DNA of 6,949 nt from Actinomycetes bacterium (lineage in GTDB: Bacteria > Actinomycetota > Acidimicrobiia > Acidimicrobiales > Acidimicrobiaceae): positions 1 through 6,949 of the forward strand of contig JAKAPB010000098.1 of assembly GCA_021823045.1 (NCBI GenBank), given 5' to 3'. Positions 1 to 5,411 of the stretch are shown one piece after another (the stretch's first letter is position 1; each line of letters opens with the position of its first letter). The translations under genes were made by a program, and so were the position numbers. The notes beneath the pieces are model-generated. The model worked only from the letters and a program-made list of their open reading frames with translations, ran no database searches and was not told where the DNA came from.

Positions 1-692
1 TAGTCGACAGATGGGTCGACATGAGGTGCCAGAGAGTAATCCTCGCTGGCAGAAGCTTCTCCGTAATGGAGCAAGTCCAGTCTCAGCTGCAGTCTCATTC
101 TGCTGCCAAGGTAGAGATCGTGTACATGGACATGGCGGATCATGAGTCGCTCGCCCCATTGACCTCTGAAGTATTCGAAAGGTATCCGGACATAGATATG
201 GCCGTGCTAGCCGCTGGCCAACTCGGAGAGCAGGCTCAAGATGAGCGTGATCCGAAACGCGTCGAGGAAATGTTTGACGTCAATGCAACTGGACCGGCAA
301 TCTTCCTTACAGCATGTGCATCCGAATTCAGGAAGAAAGGGGCCGGTACGATCGTCGTACTCTCCTCGGTCGCTGGAGAGAAGGTCAGACTATCGAATTA
401 CTTATACGGTGCATCGAAAGCCGCCACGGATTCATTCAGCCTGGCACTGGCGGATGCCCTAAAAGGCACCGGAGTCAATGTGCTCGTAGTACGCCCTGGA
501 TTCGTTTCCACCAAAATGACCCAGCACCTTCCCAAAGCCCCTCTAGCAACGACCAAGGAAAGGGTAGCGAACGACATCATCGAAGCTCTAGCAAAAAAGA
601 AGAACTTAATATGGTCGCCCAAGGAGATGCGCTGGGTGATGCTCGTCTACAAACATATCCCTAGATCGATTGCCAGAAGAATACCGTTCTGA
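1..692 (+). CDS. dprE2: DprE2-like short-chain dehydrogenase, 5'-truncated (decaprenylphospho-2-keto-erythropentose reductase)
   Basis: This is an NAD(P)H-dependent SDR-fold reductase. In mycobacteria DprE2 works with DprE1 to epimerise decaprenyl-phospho-ribose to decaprenyl-phospho-arabinose, the arabinose donor for cell-wall arabinan. The frame is open from base 3, reading VDRWVD before the first ATG at 21. That ATG is therefore internal, and the gene enters from the left edge. About 229 residues are visible against roughly 254 in the M. tuberculosis protein, so the missing part should hold the glycine-rich nucleotide-binding loop. Visible motifs are an AAG-type turn (AVLAAGQLG, about base 201), the fold Asn (DVNATG, about 282), the catalytic Ser (VVLSSVAGE, about 354), and Tyr-x3-Lys in YGASK (bases 405-419). 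The C-terminal KHIPRSIARRIPF closely matches, from memory, the mycobacterial ending RHIPRSIFRKLPI, and the APL..TKE.VAN stretch also agrees. A generic SDR is the alternative; the long C-terminal match makes DprE2 more likely. The partner dprE1 would be expected just upstream. Confidence 0.8.
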   Translation, partial: VDRWVDMRCQRVILAGRSFSVMEQVQSQLQSHSAAKVEIVYMDMADHESLAPLTSEVFERYPDIDMAVLAAGQLGEQAQDERDPKRVEEMFDVNATGPAIFLTACASEFRKKGAGTIVVLSSVAGEKVRLSNYLYGASKAATDSFSLALADALKGTGVNVLVVRPGFVSTKMTQHLPKAPLATTKERVANDIIEALAKKKNLIWSPKEMRWVMLVYKHIPRSIARRIPF

Positions 693-712
693 CCGAAAGT
701 TCAGCGACTACC

Positions 713-742
713 AGCTACCGCCACTTTAGAGCGGCGGTAGCT
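713..742. terminator. Hairpin between convergent genes, probable bidirectional terminator
   Basis: A perfect 10-bp inverted repeat, AGCTACCGCC (713-722) and GGCGGTAGCT (733-742), surrounds a 10-base loop. The loop can pair partly inside (CT with AG). It lies 20 bases after the dprE2 stop and 8 bases before the stop of the opposite-strand spoIID-like gene, so it can serve both transcripts. Neither side has a clear T-run. This is common for actinobacterial hairpins but lowers certainty that it terminates without help. Confidence 0.65.
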
Positions 743-750
743 CATACCCA

Positions 751-2886
751 CTATCCCACCGATGTAATGCCAGCCGCTGACGGAGGCGGGTTGGAAATTG
801 TTGTAAGATCGCCCATTGCCGTTGCGTCACCGAACGGATAAACCTTTCCGCTATAAGTCAGAACGTAGTAACCGTTGTTATCGGGAGAAGGAGCGAGCGC
901 TGTCGCCGTTGTCGTCACCTTAAGCCCGGGTAGCGAACCATAGTATGAGGCGTCGCCGAAGTCAAAGACTCCGCCGTCGGCCGCAATCAGTCGATACCCG
1001 CCTCCATCACCGGATGCCACCATTCCAATAATCGGCTTATTGAGGGCTATGTTGCCCGTGGAGCCGTAGAACTTGGCATCCCCGAAGGAGAACACTCCGC
1101 CGTCGGAGGCCACTAGCCAATAGCCCTTGCCGTCAGGCGTGGCGGCCATACCCACGATCGGCTTATTGAGTACCATGTTGCCGGTGGAGCCGTAGAACTG
1201 GGCATCCCCGAAGGAGAACACTCCGCCGTCGGAGGCCACTAGCCAATAGCCCTTTCCGTCAGGAGTGACGGCCATACCCACGATCGGCTTATTGAGCTTA
1301 ATTGAGGCAGTTGACCCAAGGTTAGCCGCGTCACCAAATGGGTAAACGTCACCATATCCGTCAATGAGCCAATAGCCCTTGCCGTCAGGCGTGGAATGTA
1401 GCGACGTAATTGGAGATCGAAGCGCCGTAGCGGAGACCGAACCGTAATTTACTGCCGACCCGAATGCATATACGCCACCCGACGGCGAAGTAATCCAATA
1501 ACCAGGAGGAGGAGGCGGTTGGGTCGTGGTCGTTGTAGGTGAATTGAGTCCGGTACCTTGCAAGGAAATCGGCCCAGTAATCTCAAACCAGTCCGAATTC
1601 AGTCCGAGGTAGCTAGCAAACTGTGCTCCGGTGACCGTCACAGAACCCGCCGAGCCATCCACCGTCATCTGCTCGACCCGGCCACCCATATCTCCAAGTC
1701 CATTTCTGGACAGTATCGTTATCCCAGTCAGGGGGCCGATCTGTGGGAAAGCAGCTTGAATGCTGGATTCCGATACCTGAGTTGTCCAATCATGGTTTGG
1801 ATTGCACGCCCCCGGAATGCAGATCCCATCATAGGTATCTACAACACCGGGAAATGCACCATTTTCTGTATACCCACCGGTTGATGACGAATACTGTGTC
1901 TCGACAACCGTCGATCCGTTTACAACAACCTGTCCGGCAGTCGAAGCTACCGCTTGATCTGCAATTGCATAAAGTGGATAGAGTGGGGAGTTCGGATTAT
2001 GCATTCCAAGATAGACTTGGCAATAGGTGTTATCGCATATATCCGCGTACCCGAACCGATTAAGTGTGCTCACCGCATATGACCGGACCATAACCGCCTG
2101 GGCCTCTAGAGCCTGAAATCCCCAGGGTTGGCCCTGGGGTCCCGGAGCCCCGAGTTGTCCCCAAGATGCTGGCATCTCCGAAGCAACGACGCCTTTGGCA
2201 TAGCTTTCTAGAGGCAGTACATTGACCAGTCTTTGACTCCCAGAGACGTCCGCCGCCTGCACGAGTCCTCTAACGACTTCCGTTCCAGAAGATAGGCACA
2301 AATTCAGCGCTTGAGAGTAGGTTTCTTGGTCTATTGCACTCGCAGTATTACCTACCGATGGAATGACAGTAGCCTGGGCTTCCGGTACCGTCGCAACCAG
2401 CTGTAGCTGCGCCTGGGCACCACAGGCAGCGGGCGCAGTCGACTGTAGAATATTCCAATTGCTCCCAGCTATGTCCATCTGCACCATATCGCCAGCTGGC
2501 ACAGGATGTCCAGCTACCGTGTATGGAGCAGAAGAAGACACCGTAATATTCGATCCATCGTTCCCAGTAATTACGACCCTGATCATCTGATCCGAAGTAG
2601 TGCCAACAGTAGTACCTGAAAAGTAGTGGGCAAGGATCTGCTGATAAGTTTGCTGACCCTCGACTGCGTAGCCGAGAGCTCCGTACTGTCCTGCTCCGTA
2701 TCCATGTCCCCAACCATGACCCGTAAAAGTGAGATAGGTATCCGCGCTTGCCATTGCGTTTCCAGATATCAATAACCACCCAATAGCGGTCATTGCCACG
2801 GCAACCAAGCTAAAAAGAACTCCCAGACCGCCTTTTTTTGCACTGCGGATCCGATGGTTGGGTGTCCTCAATATCAATGGCCTCAC
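751..2886 (-). CDS. Secreted SpoIID/LytB-domain protein with C-terminal six-repeat propeller-like domain
   Basis: This 711-residue protein is probably an exported lytic transglycosylase-like enzyme acting on peptidoglycan glycan strands. The N-terminus has basic residues, a hydrophobic segment at about 21-41, and a signal-peptidase-like AMA/ASA site at 44-48. The Gly/His motif GHGWGHGYGAGQYGA is at 56-70. The SpoIID core follows: VLPLESYAKGVVASEMPASW (223-242), whose Glu237 aligns with the catalytic Glu of Bacillus SpoIID, then QALEAQAVMVRSYA (258-271), CQVYLG (289-294) and TQYSSSTGGYTENG (330-343). Six cysteines (155, 197, 284, 289, 356, 361) all lie in the exported part and could form disulfides. 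A Thr/Pro linker (451-461) leads into six 42-residue repeats (463-711). The start is GTG, supported by GGAG six bases upstream. SpoIID is known from spore engulfment in Firmicutes; actinobacterial homologues are general envelope proteins, so sporulation should not be inferred. The gene is monocistronic as far as visible, converging on dprE2 and diverging from the glycosyltransferase operon. Confidence 0.85.
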   Translation of the reverse strand: MRPLILRTPNHRIRSAKKGGLGVLFSLVAVAMTAIGWLLISGNAMASADTYLTFTGHGWGHGYGAGQYGALGYAVEGQQTYQQILAHYFSGTTVGTTSDQMIRVVITGNDGSNITVSSSAPYTVAGHPVPAGDMVQMDIAGSNWNILQSTAPAACGAQAQLQLVATVPEAQATVIPSVGNTASAIDQETYSQALNLCLSSGTEVVRGLVQAADVSGSQRLVNVLPLESYAKGVVASEMPASWGQLGAPGPQGQPWGFQALEAQAVMVRSYAVSTLNRFGYADICDNTYCQVYLGMHNPNSPLYPLYAIADQAVASTAGQVVVNGSTVVETQYSSSTGGYTENGAFPGVVDTYDGICIPGACNPNHDWTTQVSESSIQAAFPQIGPLTGITILSRNGLGDMGGRVEQMTVDGSAGSVTVTGAQFASYLGLNSDWFEITGPISLQGTGLNSPTTTTTQPPPPPGYWITSPSGGVYAFGSAVNYGSVSATALRSPITSLHSTPDGKGYWLIDGYGDVYPFGDAANLGSTASIKLNKPIVGMAVTPDGKGYWLVASDGGVFSFGDAQFYGSTGNMVLNKPIVGMAATPDGKGYWLVASDGGVFSFGDAKFYGSTGNIALNKPIIGMVASGDGGGYRLIAADGGVFDFGDASYYGSLPGLKVTTTATALAPSPDNNGYYVLTYSGKVYPFGDATAMGDLTTISNPPPSAAGITSVG
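754..1500 (-). repeat. Six tandem 42-residue repeats within the SpoIID-like gene (probable beta-propeller)
   Basis: Aromatic anchors (YW, YR or YY) fall at residues 463, 505, 547, 589, 631 and 673, exactly 42 apart. Unit DNA spans are 1375-1500, 1249-1374, 1123-1248, 997-1122, 871-996 and 754-870; the last unit is shortened to 39 residues. The consensus is roughly YWLVASDGGVFSFGDA, then FYGSTG, then an IVGMAATPDGKG segment, which gives four short predicted strands per unit. That length and strand pattern suits one blade of an NHL-like six-bladed propeller. The fold is inferred; the periodicity is seen directly. Confidence 0.85.
1034..1285 (-). repeat. Two adjacent near-identical 126-bp repeat units
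   Basis: Bases 1034-1159 and 1160-1285 both begin GGCTTATTGAG on the + strand. By hand alignment they differ at only about 8 of 126 positions, while the other repeat units in the same gene are much more diverged. The similarity includes synonymous sites, which points to recent duplication or gene conversion rather than protein-level selection alone. Confidence 0.85.
1504..1536 (-). other. Thr/Pro linker between the SpoIID domain and the repeat domain
   Basis: This stretch encodes TTTTTQPPPPP (residues 451-461), a flexible low-complexity spacer of the kind that separates domains in secreted actinobacterial wall proteins. It marks the domain boundary cleanly: the first repeat anchor Y463 follows immediately. 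Confidence 0.8.
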
Positions 2887-2892
2887 TTGAAA

Positions 2893-2896
2893 CTCC
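2893..2896 (-). promoter_or_regulatory. Shine-Dalgarno for the GTG start of the SpoIID-like gene
   Basis: On the minus strand GGAG is followed by six bases (TTTCAA) and then GTG at 2886-2884. The downstream peptide begins with basic residues and a signal segment, as expected for a complete N-terminus. No ATG competes nearby. Confidence 0.6.
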
Positions 2897-3191
2897 GTTC
2901 GCTAGCCAATCGAGCAGCGAGTGCCGAAAATTAAGCTTTCCCGGTCGCTTAGCATTTCCGAGGATCATCCCCGGCAAATGGTTCTATCGGTACCTTCCGG
3001 CATGATCTTAAATCACAAGCACTCGTGTAATTTCAACCAGCTCACGCCATGATATTCACTCATACCATAGCAAGGATTACCGCAATGTGCTTCCTTTGGG
3101 AAATTAACCATGGCGGGGTTATTTACGACGTCGCAACTCTAGCTACCCTATTCACATTCCCTCTAGGATTGTTCAGCAGATGGCGACACCT

Positions 3192-3200
3192 AGGAAGAAG
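3192..3200 (+). promoter_or_regulatory. Shine-Dalgarno for the GTG start at 3203
   Basis: The purine-rich AGGAAGAAG precedes GTG with a suitable gap. It is the only good ribosome site in the area, and it fixes the start of the methyltransferase-like protein at 3203. Confidence 0.6.
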
Positions 3201-3202
3201 CA

Positions 3203-4339
3203 GTGACAAAAGACCCCAAAGACCAACTAGCCGAGCCGAGAAAAGGTAAGTCCGAGCTCGAAAATCGACAAGATAAGGTCGATTCCGGTTCAATTTCGCC
3301 AAACGATCAACCCGATAAGTTTGAACCGGTATCTGCTGCATCCGAAAAGGGTAGCGACAAGTCGATAGGCTCTTCACAAGGATCGATACAAGAAAAGATT
3401 GCCCAAGAGGTCGAACGCAAACGAAGGGAGGGTGCATTCTCTCCTTCCTTTGAGCGGCGACTCAGAGATAGTTTTGAAAGACTAATACCACAGGGGGGTG
3501 GCACGTCGAGGGAGGACTTTTGGTCGCTCTTCCGCTCTACCGATCGGGCGGCCTTTATGGACATCGACGTACCTGTAGCTTCGAACACTCCAGGGGTTTC
3601 AAAAGTCAAAAAGATAATTCGCTCGCTTACCGCTTGGTATCTGAACTATCTCCTGCAACAGATAACGAACTTCACGGCGAATCTAATGCAGCTTATTGCG
3701 GCTCTAGATCTCCGGATAAAATCTCTGGAAGACAGAATCCCCCCTCAAAATGAGTCAATCAGCCGATCGGTCGCCATTCCGGTCAGCGAGAAGACGGCTG
3801 AGTTTGTTTCCAACCTGCTAGCCGACTCACCAGGACGAGTGATAGTTACTGGCTGTGCTGCCTCTGGCATTTTGTCCCATCTTGCGAAGAGTGGAGCGGA
3901 CGTCTACGGCGTCGACACTGACGAGAAGGTCCTGGACCAGTTACAGCAAAGCGGATTGGACGTTAGGCTTTCGTCCACCCTGGAAGAGCTCGAGAACGTA
4001 AGAGATGGATCTCTTCGCGGAGTTCTACTTCAGGGTAGCTTCGAGCTCGAGAGCCTAAGCACGATTAGAAGAATACTCCGATCTGCTGCCGAGGCAATTG
4101 AAGTTGGAGGCAAAATAGTGCTGATTACTCATCCTCCAGATTTAAAGCTGGGCGACAAAGAGTCCAAAATTGCCATCGACCTCGCTCCGGGCCACTTAAT
4201 GCACACAGAAACTTGGGAAGAACTGCTTAGGTGCGTGACGCCAAACCTTTCGAGCAGGGCCGAGCAAGACACGAAAACTTTCAGCGAATGTGTCATCGTC
4301 GCCAAAAAGGTGAACAACCAACAGGGATCTGCTGGCTAG
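3203..4339 (+). CDS. Methyltransferase-fold protein with long N-terminal extension, glycan-cluster type
   Basis: This 378-residue protein is first gene of the operon. Residues 1-62 are polar and charged and probably disordered. Residues 63-95 look helical (QEKIAQEVERKRREGAFSPS and following). Residues 133-178 form a long amphipathic helix region containing LTAWYLNYLLQQ, a segment I recall from a family of actinobacterial methyltransferase-like proteins in surface-glycan clusters. Residues 210-370 resemble a class I SAM methyltransferase: beta1 VIVTGCAASG (213-222), beta2 VYGVDTDEKV (234-243) with acidic Asp238, beta4 LRGVLLQGSFE (271-281), beta5 GGKIVLIT (302-309), then DLAPGHLMHTETWEELL (326-342). 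Motif I lacks the usual acidic residue and the GxGxG spacing, so activity is uncertain. It could methylate a sugar or glycan end, or be a non-catalytic scaffold. The start is GTG. Three bases separate its TAG from the next gene, which lies in the same frame. Confidence 0.7.
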   Translation: MTKDPKDQLAEPRKGKSELENRQDKVDSGSISPNDQPDKFEPVSAASEKGSDKSIGSSQGSIQEKIAQEVERKRREGAFSPSFERRLRDSFERLIPQGGGTSREDFWSLFRSTDRAAFMDIDVPVASNTPGVSKVKKIIRSLTAWYLNYLLQQITNFTANLMQLIAALDLRIKSLEDRIPPQNESISRSVAIPVSEKTAEFVSNLLADSPGRVIVTGCAASGILSHLAKSGADVYGVDTDEKVLDQLQQSGLDVRLSSTLEELENVRDGSLRGVLLQGSFELESLSTIRRILRSAAEAIEVGGKIVLITHPPDLKLGDKESKIAIDLAPGHLMHTETWEELLRCVTPNLSSRAEQDTKTFSECVIVAKKVNNQQGSAG

Positions 4340-4342
4340 ACC

Positions 4343-5410
4343 ATGGAAATTCATCAGTTCGTACCATCGTTTGCTCCGAGGGATGCAATAGGACAGCATG
4401 CACTGGCATTAAGGGACCTCCTGAGAGAACTCGGCGCAAACTCGGAGATTTTCGCCGACGAGATAAAGCCCGGCCTGGAAACTCAAGCGCGACCGTATTC
4501 AAAGTTTCATCCACTGCCGAGCAAAAATCGCTGGCTCATCTATCAGGGTTCCACATTGTCTCCCATGGCACATAAACTATCCGAACGGCGAGAACCATTA
4601 ATCGTCAACTATCACAACATAACACCACCTCAGCTAGTCCAAAGTTGGGACTTTGGCGCGTCGGTGGCCACTTCTATCGCCCTAGACCAGATGGGGAAAC
4701 TCTCGTCTATGGCCCAAGGGGCCATCGCTGTATCGAGGTACAATGCCCGCGATCTGGTTGAACTCGGGTTCAAAGATCCGGTCGTCGCCTCACCCTTCAT
4801 CCCCCATCGAAACGTATTAAAAAGGATAGACAAGGACGCCCCTAGGGGGGCTCTCTGGCTGTTCGTCGGCAGGATCTTCCCTAATAAGGCGCAGCACGAT
4901 CTAATAGCTGCATTAGCCGCGTACAGAAAGATCTTTGATAAAGACGCGAGACTGGTTTTGATCGGAAAACGAACCTCCGAACGCTACGCCCTTGCTCTCG
5001 AGTCCTACGCCGACACGCTCATGGTCGGCGATTCAGTATTGCAGAGCGGTTCCGTTTCTGACGACGAACTGGCCGGCTATTACCATAAAGCCGACCTTTT
5101 TGTCTCGGCATCTGAACACGAGGGATTCTGCTTCCCTATCGTCGAAGCCATGCGCCACCGCCTGCCGGTCCTAGCTTACGCTTCAAGTGCCATTCCTGAA
5201 ACAGTAGGAAACGGAGGAATCCTACTCAACAACAAGTCGCCGGTTGAATTCGCATCGGCTGCATGGCTAATGCTCAACGATTCAAAAATACGTGCGAATT
5301 GCTTCGCAGGTGCAGAAGATCAGCTCAATAGTTATAGCTATCAAACCGCAAAATTGCAAAATTTGCGCGCCTTAGCCAATTTCATACCGCCACTGAAAAA
5401 GGAACTCTGA
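4343..5410 (+). CDS. GT4-type (GT-B fold) glycosyltransferase, first of a tandem paralogous pair
   Basis: This 355-residue retaining glycosyltransferase probably transfers a sugar from a nucleotide donor to a growing surface glycan in the cytoplasm. The N-terminal Rossmann half starts at once with MEIHQFVPSFAPRDAIGQHA and includes VNYHNITPPQ (88-97), probably part of the acceptor side. The C-terminal donor half has LFVGRIFPNKAQHDL (173-187), RLVLIGKR (203-210) and the EX7E signature EGFCFPIVE (Glu260 to Glu268), followed by ASSAIPET (280-287). The length is usual for the family. ATG at 4343 is the only reasonable start, because an in-frame TAG ends two codons earlier and the conserved HQFVPS begins at residue 4. 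No good Shine-Dalgarno precedes it, so translation is probably coupled to the upstream gene. The donor and acceptor sugars cannot be told from sequence. Confidence 0.88.
   Translation: MEIHQFVPSFAPRDAIGQHALALRDLLRELGANSEIFADEIKPGLETQARPYSKFHPLPSKNRWLIYQGSTLSPMAHKLSERREPLIVNYHNITPPQLVQSWDFGASVATSIALDQMGKLSSMAQGAIAVSRYNARDLVELGFKDPVVASPFIPHRNVLKRIDKDAPRGALWLFVGRIFPNKAQHDLIAALAAYRKIFDKDARLVLIGKRTSERYALALESYADTLMVGDSVLQSGSVSDDELAGYYHKADLFVSASEHEGFCFPIVEAMRHRLPVLAYASSAIPETVGNGGILLNNKSPVEFASAAWLMLNDSKIRANCFAGAEDQLNSYSYQTAKLQNLRALANFIPPLKKEL
5401..5404 (+). promoter_or_regulatory. Shine-Dalgarno for the second glycosyltransferase, inside the end of the first
   Basis: GGAA, preceded by A residues, lies seven bases before the GTG at 5412 and within the last codons of the upstream gene, whose TGA is at 5408-5410. 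This supports GTG at 5412 as the start. The resulting MKALHQFVPS aligns with the N-terminus of the upstream paralogue. Confidence 0.55.
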
Positions 5411-5411
5411 G

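Larger units (their letters stand above)
2887..3202. promoter_or_regulatory. Divergent intergenic region, presumed promoters for both flanking transcripts
   Basis: This 316-bp stretch separates the minus-strand spoIID-like gene from the plus-strand glycan operon, so both promoters should lie here. Candidates are weak. On the + strand, TAGGAT at 3164-3169 is a plausible -10 with a short leader to the start at 3203, and TTTACG (3122-3127) with TACCCT (3144-3149) has a 16-base spacer. On the minus strand, TAAGAT (complement of 3005-3010) resembles a -10, but the nearest TTGAAA (complement of 3031-3036) is 20 bases away, which is too far for a standard sigma-70 site. I found no convincing operator, riboswitch or RNA gene. 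Confidence 0.35.

Noticed and set aside
4..20. Repeated GTCGAC sites at the left edge, possible cloning or integration junction
   Set aside because: A six-base palindrome twice within 17 bases in coding sequence is easily chance. The reading frame continues naturally through it.
21..23. ATG at 21 as the true start of the dehydrogenase
   Set aside because: The frame is open upstream to the window edge, and the nucleotide-binding glycine loop that every SDR needs is missing downstream of this ATG. The real start must be left of the window.
398..622. Minus-strand frame inside the dprE2-like gene
   Set aside because: Antisense shadow of the conserved SDR catalytic region.
2348..2779. 143-codon minus-strand frame inside the SpoIID-like gene
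   Set aside because: It is in another frame of the same strand as a gene with clear motifs throughout. Its protein is rich in Trp, Cys and Arg with no domain pattern.
751..2886. SpoIID as evidence for endospore formation
   Set aside because: SpoIID/LytB domains are widespread in non-sporulating Actinobacteria. No other sporulation gene is present here.
3049..3249. 66-codon plus-strand frame in the intergenic region running into the methyltransferase-like gene
   Set aside because: It has no ribosome site and no recognisable family, and it overlaps the well-supported start at 3203 by 47 bases. Chance frame.
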